From positions 1 through 23,116 of the forward strand of contig UQKY01000031.1 in assembly GCA_900541785.1 (NCBI GenBank): DNA of 23,116 bases, read 5' to 3'. Below are positions 1 to 5,937 of the stretch, piece after piece (the stretch's first letter is position 1; every line of letters begins with the position of its first letter). The notes under the pieces were generated by a model that saw only the letters and a list, made by a program, of their open reading frames with translations, did not search any database and was not told where the DNA came from. Source of the stretch: an uncultured Collinsella sp. (GTDB lineage: Bacteria; Actinomycetota; Coriobacteriia; Coriobacteriales; Coriobacteriaceae). Position numbers and translations under genes: made by a program.

Positions 1-248
1 TTGAGCGTGGACTCGTCGGCGCGGCCCTCGAGCACATCGGCGAGCAGGTCGCTCAGCGCGCTCAGGCCCACGCGGCAGGGCGTGCACTTGCCGCAGCTCT
101 GGGTGGAGCACAGGTTGACGAGCGCCGCCGTAAACTCGACGGGGCACGGGGCGAGCGAGCTCACCGCCAGACGACGTCCGAGTGCATCGTGCAGGTCGTC
201 CATGACGGCCTGAGCGTGGCTGCGTTCCATTACGTGCAGTCGAGCCAT
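1..248 (-). CDS. NuoF-type iron-sulfur binding domain protein (3' part outside window)
   Basis: Only the first 82 codons are present; the gene runs off the left edge. The start is the ATG at 248-246, preceded by GAGAGGGG as ribosome binding site. Residues 51-60 read QSCGKCTPCR, which matches the C-x2-C-x2-C motif of the [4Fe-4S] (N3) cluster at the C-terminal end of NADH dehydrogenase subunit F and related flavin oxidoreductases. That cluster normally passes electrons between flavin and other Fe-S centres. Here the motif lies close to the N-terminus with no NAD- or FMN-binding region before it. The protein is therefore not a normal NuoF but a short Fe-S module, or the N-terminal module of a larger oxidoreductase that continues outside the window. 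The partner and reaction cannot be told from here. Confidence 0.8.
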   Translation of the reverse strand, partial: MARLHVMERSHAQAVMDDLHDALGRRLAVSSLAPCPVEFTAALVNLCSTQSCGKCTPCRVGLSALSDLLADVLEGRADESTL

Positions 249-478
249 AAGATCCCCTCTCACATGGCAGCCCGGAGGCGAGGCCGGGCGAAATTGCTAC
301 ACGCACAACACTGACCTAAAAAGTTGTGAGGTCTCCATACGGTTCGGCAGGCGGTATAAAATGTCACCCTCAGCGGTGAAATAGAACATTACCGCAGATA
401 AATGCCATATTTGATAAAACGCGTTACCAAATTGCAATATTCAATGTGAAAAAGAGCGCCTTACTATTTTTCCTTTTT
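249..478. other. Intergenic leader with a degenerate GCGGTGAAATAG motif
   Basis: This holds the upstream region of the NuoF-like gene and no convincing coding frame. At 373-395 there is GCGGTGAAATAGAAC followed by ACCGC, with 5-bp inverted ends. It shares the core GCGGTGAAATAG with the 67-nt hairpins at 10684 and 11027 but is much shorter, so it may be a decayed or deleted copy. The stretch around 400-480 is AT-rich. No promoter could be assigned with confidence. Confidence 0.35.
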
Positions 479-540
479 GATCCGTTTTCCTCCGTCCCCT
501 TCGGATCACATGATCCCTTGGGAACGGAGGAAAACGGATC
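479..540. repeat. Long inverted repeat (21-bp arms) downstream of the EFR1-type gene
   Basis: The left arm 479-499 and right arm 520-540 are inverted copies with a single mismatch. Both contain GATCCGTTTTCCTCCGT or its complement. The loop holds a second small palindrome, GGATCACATGATCC, at 503-516. On the plus strand the stem is followed by GTTTTTGG, but no plus-strand gene lies upstream. On the minus strand, the direction of both flanking genes, no T-tract follows. It is therefore not a clean intrinsic terminator and fits a mobile or structural palindrome better. Confidence 0.6.
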
Positions 541-544
541 GTTT

Positions 545-577
545 TTGGTGCAAAAGGGCCAGGTTTGTTTGCACCAA
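545..577. repeat. Perfect 10-bp stem TTGGTGCAAA / TTTGCACCAA
   Basis: TTGGTGCAAA at 545-554 and TTTGCACCAA at 568-577 are perfectly complementary around a 13-nt loop. The element lies just past the stop codon of the EFR1-type gene. On that gene's strand no T-tract follows, so a terminator role is doubtful. The TTTGCACCA core recurs in the stem-loop at 11453-11499. Confidence 0.5.
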
Positions 578-588
578 TCTCACTTGCG

Positions 589-1350
589 CTAGATAAAGAG
601 CTCGCATTCCTTCCGCACGACGCAAACCTTGCTCAGCATCTGGGAAACAGCGGATAGTTTGTTAGGATCAAGCTTACGAGCGCCTCGCGGACATACGGCA
701 ATGCAGCGCATGCAGGAGATGCACGCCTCGCCAGCTGCTCGTTTGGGGTCACCCTTGTCGATAGCACAAACGGGGCACGCCGCGGCGCATGCACCGCAGG
801 AGACGCAATCCTCTGTTGCCTCGGGTGCCATGCGGTGACCTCCAGCTTGTTTATAAGGACGATTGCCGGGGATAGAGGGCTCGGACGCATCCTCAGCCAA
901 CAACTTTTGCTGAATTTGCTGCGCAAACTCAGCAAGCTGCGCCGAGTCCTGCGCATCCGGACGACCGGCAGCAAACTGTCGCGCAATGGAATGTTCTGCA
1001 ATGGCCGCAACTGCCGCGATCACCCTAAATCCGGCGCGCTTCGCAACGTCCTCCAGCTCTACGAGCGTGTCCTCAAACGCGCGGTTTCCGTAGACGCACA
1101 CCAGACCGGCCCGCGCTCCGTTGCCGTGAACCATGCCCAACCGGTCAGCCACCACAGCCGGGATTCTACCGGCATACGCCGGCACAGAGATTACGGCCAC
1201 GTCGTCCTCAGTCATCGAGACAGCGCTGAAATCTAGCCCGCTATCGGTCAGATCGACGGTAACGGTATTCTTGCCCAGTGCTCCGGCCACAAGGCCTGAC
1301 ACCTTCTGCGTTCCACCCGTCGGACTAAACACAATTTCGAATACGCTCAT
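589..1350 (-). CDS. EFR1-family flavodoxin-ferredoxin fusion protein
   Basis: This 253-residue cytoplasmic electron carrier combines two redox modules. The N-terminus (about residues 5-150) looks like a flavodoxin: FSPTGGT at residues 8-14 sits where flavodoxins have the FMN-phosphate loop. The C-terminus carries two classical [4Fe-4S] ferredoxin motifs, with cysteines 182/185/188/192 and 210/213/216/220, each C-x2-C-x2-C-x3-C-P. The whole resembles the EFR1 family of anaerobes, whose redox partners are mostly unknown. The ATG at 1350-1348 is preceded by GGGGGAGGG about 8 bases upstream. The gene is in the same direction as the NuoF-like gene at the left edge but 340 bp away, so co-transcription is uncertain. 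Family assignment is firm from the motifs; the substrate is not known. Confidence 0.85.
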   Translation of the reverse strand: MSVFEIVFSPTGGTQKVSGLVAGALGKNTVTVDLTDSGLDFSAVSMTEDDVAVISVPAYAGRIPAVVADRLGMVHGNGARAGLVCVYGNRAFEDTLVELEDVAKRAGFRVIAAVAAIAEHSIARQFAAGRPDAQDSAQLAEFAQQIQQKLLAEDASEPSIPGNRPYKQAGGHRMAPEATEDCVSCGACAAACPVCAIDKGDPKRAAGEACISCMRCIAVCPRGARKLDPNKLSAVSQMLSKVCVVRKECELFI

Positions 1351-1486
1351 CGAAACACCCTCCCCCTACGCCTGGCAACGCGTCAAGCCGCTTTCACATC
1401 CAGCCAGAGTATACGGCACGTGGGGTCCCCGTTTTGATGCACCAAGCACCCCAATGCACCCACCCTACACTGTCTGCCTCTTCGTT

Positions 1487-1523
1487 TTGTATAAATTACG
1501 GTACAGATTGTATATATTTACGG
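1487..1523. promoter_or_regulatory. Two direct repeats of TTGTATA-n-ATTTACGG spaced 21 bp (possible operator)
   Basis: TTGTATAAATTACGG begins at 1487 and TTGTATATATTTACGG begins at 1508. The 21-bp offset equals two turns of B-DNA, as expected for a regulator binding one DNA face. The pair lies 137-173 bp upstream of the EFR1-type start. On the minus strand it supplies the -10-like sequences TACAAT and TATACA, but no convincing -35 box was found. It is a candidate control site only. Confidence 0.35.
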
Positions 1524-1560
1524 GATACCGCTGTGTTCTCCTGAGGTACCCCATCCTGGC

Positions 1561-1797
1561 CCGTGCAAAAAACGGAGTATTCTGCAACGTGACCGCGCCA
1601 GCACCGCCGCGGGCGGGCAAAACTGTAGGGCGCCGTATCATTTTAAGTCCCGACATGGCGAGAATGACGCGCCCCTGCTCCGGAAAACGGTGAAATCTGA
1701 CTCAGAACGCTCGCCAGGGATATCCGAAGGCCACCGTTGGCGACGTCGAATCATATGCAGACAACTCGAACTGCAGAATACTCCAAAAAATGCACGG
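1561..1797. repeat. Non-coding element bounded by inverted GGAGTATTCTGCA arms
   Basis: The left arm 1561-1586 reads CCGTGCA, six variable bases, then GGAGTATTCTGCA. The right arm 1772-1797 is its reverse complement (TGCAGAATACTCC, six bases, TGCACGG). Twenty of 26 positions match, and all differences are in the central A/T tract. About 185 bp lie between the arms. Short open frames inside, for example on the minus strand at 1702-1902, have no ribosome binding site and no recognisable domain. I see no transposase. It may be a small non-autonomous element or two inverted copies of a dispersed repeat. Confidence 0.45.
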
Positions 1798-1907
1798 CGC
1801 ACCCCATGGGACCCATTGCCGCATGGCAGGAAACAGGTCCACGGCATCCTCTAGATGCATTCCCGAGGAAATCACATTTGAACTAGCGATCGGATACGGC
1901 AAACAGA

Positions 1908-1939
1908 AAGGGCCCCGAACGTAGCTGCTCGGGGCCCTT
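1908..1939 (-). terminator. Intrinsic terminator of the DEAD-box helicase gene
   Basis: AAGGGCCCCGA at 1908-1918 pairs with TCGGGGCCCTT at 1929-1939, an 11-bp perfect GC-rich stem with a 10-nt loop. On the minus strand it is followed by TCTGTTTG. It lies 33-64 bp past the helicase stop codon, the expected position. Confidence 0.8.
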
Positions 1940-1971
1940 GGTTCGCCTCGCCCTAGCGGGCGATGCGTATG

Positions 1972-4215
1972 TTACTTGCGCTTGCCGCCGCCGTCACCGG
2001 GGCGACGGGAGCTGCCGCCGCGCTTGCCGCCACGGCTGTTGCCATAGCTGCCACGGTTATCGCGACCGCCGGCGCGGCCGCCACGGGAACCGGCCTGGTT
2101 GCCGCCACGCCCACCACGATAGCCGCCGCGACGCTCCTCGCGGGTATCGTCGTAGTTGCGCCAGTCATCGCGACGATCGCGGCTGGCACGCGGGTCACGA
2201 CGATCGCGCGACTCGTTAGAACGACCAGCGCCGCCGCGGCCGCCATTGCCGCGAGCACCCTCGCGACGCTCGCCGCCGCGGCTACCGCGCTCTTCAAAGC
2301 GCTTGCCGCCACGGGACTCACCGCCACGGGCACCTCGCTCACCGCGGCTCTCGCCGCCGCGATGCTCATCACGGCCACCGCGCTCGTCATCACGCCCGGA
2401 ACGACGACGGTCGCCCGAACCGCGCTTGCCACCGCGCGAACCGCGGCCCTCGTCCTCGCGCTCGACACGACGACGGCCACCGCGATCCTCGTCCTCGCGG
2501 CGGCGGCGATGTGCCTCGCCCTGGAACTGCTTGGCACGACGCTCGGCACGGTTGCCGCGCGGGGTCTGCTCGACAGCACCGCCGCGCTCCTCGGCAGCCA
2601 CCTCGCGGGCCACGCTCTCCACAGCCTCGTCCACGCGAGCCTGAACGCCCTCGCGCACGCGGGTCTTGCCGCCGCGCTTGGGACGGCTCGGACGCTCGCC
2701 ATCGCCACGGCGCTCGTCGCGACCGCGGTTGGAACGACCAGCCACATCGCCGTAATCGTCGCCGTTGCGTTTGCCATCGCGACGCGCCTGCTCAAGCTTC
2801 TTCTTGCTCTTGGACTTGCCGCGTTTAGTCTTCTTCTTCACCTTAAAGGCCGCAGGGTCGCGCTCGGGATCAACCGCAGGCGGGTTGGGACCCACATGCA
2901 GGTCGCCGGCCTCGTAGATGTCGGCCGTCTTGTCCATGAGCTTCTCGATCTCGTAGAACTCATCGACGTCCTGCTCGGTCACAAACGTGATGGCCCAGCC
3001 CAGCTCGCCGGCACGGCCCGTACGGCCAATGCGGTGGATATAGTCGGTCGGCTCAGCCGGCACGTCAAAGTTCACGACGTAGCGCACGTCGCTAATGTCG
3101 ATGCCGCGGGCGAGAACATCGGTTGCCACCAGCACGTCGACGGTACCGTCGCGGAAGGCCGAAAGGGCACGCTCGCGCTGGGCCTGGCTGCGGTTGCCGT
3201 GAATCGCGGCGGCCTTGATGCCCTTGCGCTCCAGACGACGGCAGCAGCTGTCGGCGCGGTGCTTGGTGCGCATAAAGACGATGGTGCGCTCCGGGCCCTC
3301 CTTCTTGAGGAACTCGGGCAGCAGGTTGTTCTTGGCCTCGATGGACACCGGGAACACAAACTGGTCGACGGTGTCGGCGGTCGACGTGGCAGGTGCGATC
3401 TCCACGCGAGCCGGGTCGCTCACCAGGTCGGTGATCTCGCCCACGGCCTCCTCGTCGAGGGTCGCCGAGAACAGCAGCGTCTGGCGCTCGGCCGGCGTCT
3501 CGCGCACAATGCGGCGGACGGCGGGCAAAAAGCCCATGTCAAGCATGCGGTCGGCTTCGTCGAGCACCAGCACCTTGACCTCGTCCAGGTGGCAGGCACC
3601 CTGCTCGATCAGATCGACCAGACGGCCCGGCGTTGCGACCAGGATGTCGCAACCGTACTTGAGGGCAGCGGTTTGCGGCTTGTAGCTCACGCCGCCCACG
3701 ACGGTCACGGCAACGTGGCCCGTGACGTCGGCGATCTTGCTCGCGACCTCGTCGATCTGCTGGGCAAGCTCGCGCGTGGGGGTGATGACGAGCATCACGG
3801 GGCCGCGGCCGTTGCCCTCGGGCTTTTTAGTACCGCGACGACGGTTGCGGCCGCCGCGCTCGCGCACGGGTTTGGGAGGAGCGATGTGCTCCAGATTGTT
3901 CATGGTCGGGAGCAAAAAGGCGGCTGTCTTGCCGGTACCGGTCTGGGCGGCGGCAAGCAGGTCACGGCCCTCGAGCACCACGGGGATGGAGCCGGCCTGA
4001 ACGGGCGTGGGCGCCGTGTAGCCCAGGTTCTCGATAGCACGGAGCATCTCGTCGGAGAGGCCCAGCTCGTCAAAGCCAGGCAGGCTCTCGGTAGCGGACT
4101 CGACGGCCTGGGCAGCATTGGCCTCATCGGCGGCATCGAAGGCAGCCTGGGTCATGGCCTCGCGGGCCTCGTCCAGAATCTCGGCGTCGGTGACGTCGGA
4201 TACAGAATTACGCAT
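1972..4215 (-). CDS. DEAD-box ATP-dependent RNA helicase with long RG-rich tail
   Basis: This cytoplasmic RNA helicase (747 residues) unwinds RNA duplexes with ATP. Visible motifs in order are: a Q-motif region (about 48-73), Walker A AQTGTGKT (90-97), PTREL (146-150), TPGR (195-198), DEAD (219-222), SAT (250-252), ARGID (369-373) and HRIGRTGR (394-401). The helicase core ends near 440. From about 460 the protein is lysine-rich and then, to the end, a low-complexity tail rich in RGG, RDR and ERR, likely disordered and RNA-binding. The family is the DeaD/CsdA/RhlE type, which acts in ribosome assembly, cold adaptation or RNA decay; which of these cannot be decided here. I prefer the ATG at 4215-4213 (AAGGA 10 bases upstream). 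An in-frame GTG 36 bases further upstream lacks a ribosome binding site. Confidence 0.93.
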   Translation of the reverse strand: MRNSVSDVTDAEILDEAREAMTQAAFDAADEANAAQAVESATESLPGFDELGLSDEMLRAIENLGYTAPTPVQAGSIPVVLEGRDLLAAAQTGTGKTAAFLLPTMNNLEHIAPPKPVRERGGRNRRRGTKKPEGNGRGPVMLVITPTRELAQQIDEVASKIADVTGHVAVTVVGGVSYKPQTAALKYGCDILVATPGRLVDLIEQGACHLDEVKVLVLDEADRMLDMGFLPAVRRIVRETPAERQTLLFSATLDEEAVGEITDLVSDPARVEIAPATSTADTVDQFVFPVSIEAKNNLLPEFLKKEGPERTIVFMRTKHRADSCCRRLERKGIKAAAIHGNRSQAQRERALSAFRDGTVDVLVATDVLARGIDISDVRYVVNFDVPAEPTDYIHRIGRTGRAGELGWAITFVTEQDVDEFYEIEKLMDKTADIYEAGDLHVGPNPPAVDPERDPAAFKVKKKTKRGKSKSKKKLEQARRDGKRNGDDYGDVAGRSNRGRDERRGDGERPSRPKRGGKTRVREGVQARVDEAVESVAREVAAEERGGAVEQTPRGNRAERRAKQFQGEAHRRRREDEDRGGRRRVEREDEGRGSRGGKRGSGDRRRSGRDDERGGRDEHRGGESRGERGARGGESRGGKRFEERGSRGGERREGARGNGGRGGAGRSNESRDRRDPRASRDRRDDWRNYDDTREERRGGYRGGRGGNQAGSRGGRAGGRDNRGSYGNSRGGKRGGSSRRPGDGGGKRK

Positions 4216-4486
4216 ATGTTGTTGTTCCTTATCTGCACGCGCAATGGGCACGGCATGCGGCCGCGCGGGCGTGCTTGGTAGTGCGCTAATACATACAAAA
4301 ACAGGTGCGCACAGAGAGGACGTTGCTCAGCACGCTGGCGATCGCTTTGGCAGCCCTATCACGCGCCGTCCAGACGCAGCAGCTCTAAGCGATGGAGCAG
4401 ATTCGCCGCCGGTTAGTATACCCGTGCTTCGCATGTCCCCACGTAAACCACAGATGACGAGGCGGACGAGGTGGGCCCGGCTGATT
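4216..4486. other. Upstream region of the helicase gene, no gene seen
   Basis: This is the left half of a divergent intergenic region between the helicase (minus) and the FHA gene (plus). It should hold the helicase promoter and leader, but no -35/-10 pair stands out. Open frames crossing it have no ribosome binding site or domain. The right half is taken by a palindrome array and the FHA promoter. Confidence 0.4.
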
Positions 4487-4624
4487 GTCTCAATCTGTAA
4501 CATCTACAGGGCAAATCTTCCTCTACGTGTTACAGATCGAGACAAACGGTCGACACGGTTCACAAACGTCTCAATCTGTAACAGTTAACGAGTAAAATCG
4601 GTCCTAATTGTTATAGATCAAGAC
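4487..4624. repeat. TGTAACA palindrome array, 2 units
   Basis: Two 57-bp dyad units lie at 4487-4543 and 4568-4624, an 81-bp period. Each starts GTCTCAATCTGTAACA. The right arms are TGTTACAGATCGAGAC in the first unit and the diverged TGTTATAGATCAAGAC in the second. The loops are 25 nt and the spacer 24 nt. The array lies between divergent genes, upstream of both, so it cannot be acting as a terminator for either. No T-tract follows either unit. Confidence 0.9.
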
Positions 4625-4690
4625 AGAGGGGGATTTCCGTCCAGTCCAAACCAAATCTCTCAGTCTTCCTGCAATTTCGAACATGTGGCC

Positions 4691-4696
4691 TATAAT
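4691..4696 (+). promoter_or_regulatory. Likely -10 box (TATAAT) of the FHA gene
   Basis: A perfect TATAAT lies about 108 bp before the chosen FHA start. The -35 region is weak: TTCCTG is the best candidate, with 19-bp spacing. A second AT-rich tract, CTATATATTG near 4710, could also serve. Confidence 0.45.
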
Positions 4697-4803
4697 GTTG
4701 CTTTGGTTAAGCTATATATTGCGCAGCCATTTAATACGTCGCCCACCGGGGGCCATTAATTCCTATCGCCATATTGGCTAGGAAGCAATCAAAGGAGGTA
4801 TCC

Positions 4804-5766
4804 GTGGCAGCAGAGACGCCTTGCTCGGTCCTCTATAACGATATTCGCTCGTTCGGCGGTCTTAAACATCTCGAGATCGCCCGAATGCTTATCAATGGAA
4901 ACTCTTATCTCGGCAGTACCCTGCTCGAGAAATGCTCTTCCAACCGCTCGTATCTCACCCGTTACATCGTCCATCGCAAGCCTGACCAGTGCGCGCCCGC
5001 CATCTACAGCGACTTTACCGTCACCACGCTCAACCTTTCCGCGGCAATCTGCAGCAAGCTCGGCGGCGGCGAGTCCGCCTATCGGGCAATCGCCGAGCAC
5101 TATCGCGGTCCGGCCGCCAACGAAATGATGTCGGCTCTCACCAGCTACAAGCTGGACAGCCGCCTATATGCAAATGCCCTCAATCGCATCGACAACTTTG
5201 ACGGCAATGCCGTGCGCGAGAAAAGCACGCTTTACCTTATGCTCTTTGTGGCAACGGGGGCGCTCGCCGATCCCGTTCAGGGCGTGGCCACCGTCGAGCG
5301 CTTTTGCGACAGCAAGACGGGCGGGCACTTTGGCACCACCGAAACTACCGTCGGACGTGGCTTTATGAGCAGCCTGGAGCAGCCGCGCACCGTCGCCCCC
5401 AACCTCGGTCTGCTCAGAACCCATGCCGACAACTGCGCCGACATGCAAATCCATCCCCTCACACGCGATCCGCGCGGCACCGTGATTGGTTCTCTGCCCA
5501 AAACCTCGCCCAGCATCACCGATGTGGGCGCCGACGCATCGCGCGAGCATCTTCGCATTTGGCTTGAGGGTGAGCACTGGTACGCCCAGGGCCTTGGATC
5601 GACCAACGGCACGGTGCTCGAATCGGGCGCGCGCGACGGCGATATTGTGATTGAGCCGCCGCGCGACCAACGCGAGCCCGGCAAGATCTATCCCCCCGTG
5701 GAAATCGCCAACAGCGACAGACTTCATTTGGGTCTCTATACGACATTCCTTGTCATTGTGGACTAG
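4804..5766 (+). CDS. FHA-domain phosphopeptide-binding protein
   Basis: This 320-residue protein ends in a forkhead-associated domain (about 227-320) that binds phosphothreonine peptides. Typical residues are present: the G229-S230 loop, SREH (246-249) and STNGT (266-270). Residues 1-225 form a domain I do not recognise; it has no signal peptide or clear membrane segment, so the protein is probably cytoplasmic. The start is GTG at 4804, because a near-perfect AAAGGAGG sits five bases upstream; an in-frame TTG at 4774 would place that site inside the coding region. A Ser/Thr kinase gene follows 171 bp downstream, and the FHA protein is plausibly its partner or substrate reader. A hairpin between them suggests at least partly separate transcription. 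The FHA assignment is firm; the cellular role is inferred from context. Confidence 0.85.
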   Translation: MAAETPCSVLYNDIRSFGGLKHLEIARMLINGNSYLGSTLLEKCSSNRSYLTRYIVHRKPDQCAPAIYSDFTVTTLNLSAAICSKLGGGESAYRAIAEHYRGPAANEMMSALTSYKLDSRLYANALNRIDNFDGNAVREKSTLYLMLFVATGALADPVQGVATVERFCDSKTGGHFGTTETTVGRGFMSSLEQPRTVAPNLGLLRTHADNCADMQIHPLTRDPRGTVIGSLPKTSPSITDVGADASREHLRIWLEGEHWYAQGLGSTNGTVLESGARDGDIVIEPPRDQREPGKIYPPVEIANSDRLHLGLYTTFLVIVD

Positions 5767-5769
5767 CGC

Positions 5770-5805
5770 GGACGGCGATCGAAAGACGGTCGCCGTCCGT
5801 CTTTC
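5770..5805 (+). terminator. Probable terminator after the FHA gene, with two competing stems
   Basis: GGACGGCGA (5770-5778) pairs with TCGCCGTCC (5790-5798). The overlapping GAAAGACGG (5781-5789) pairs with CCGTCTTTC (5797-5805). The two 9-bp stems share bases and exclude each other. A broken T-rich run (GTCTTTCGTCTTCT) follows the first stem. It starts 4 bp after the stop codon. Termination is likely, with attenuation possible. Confidence 0.6.
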
Positions 5806-5844
5806 GTCTTCTACCTTCTGCGTCGTAAACGACAATGCACAGCG

Positions 5845-5905
5845 GTATACGTGGGCAGTGCGGCTATCATGGTACTTTACCGATATCCGCACTGCTCACG
5901 TATAC
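5845..5905. promoter_or_regulatory. 19-bp inverted repeat in the kinase leader (GTATACGTG core)
   Basis: The arms 5845-5863 and 5887-5905 match at 18 of 19 positions around a 23-nt loop. They begin with GTATACGTG and end with CAGTGCGG. The right side also forms the perfect palindrome CACGTATACGTG at 5897-5908. The element ends 32 bp before the kinase start. It could be an operator pair or an mRNA hairpin controlling the kinase; no T-tract follows, so it is not a simple terminator. Confidence 0.5.
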
Positions 5906-5937
5906 GTGCGGCAACCCATGCCAGACAAAGGAACGCC

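Noticed and set aside
1638..1902. A small gene or pseudogene on the minus strand
   Set aside because: Two short overlapping frames exist, but neither has a ribosome binding site or known domain, and the region is bounded by inverted repeats. A relic cannot be excluded.
1963..4281. A 772-codon open frame on the plus strand opposite the helicase gene
   Set aside because: The minus-strand frame has all helicase motifs. The antisense frame is open because of GC bias at third positions, and its product is a low-complexity alanine/threonine-rich string with no domain.
4774..4803. An upstream TTG start for the FHA gene
   Set aside because: It would place the near-perfect AAAGGAGG ribosome binding site inside the coding sequence; GTG 4804 lies at the right distance from it.
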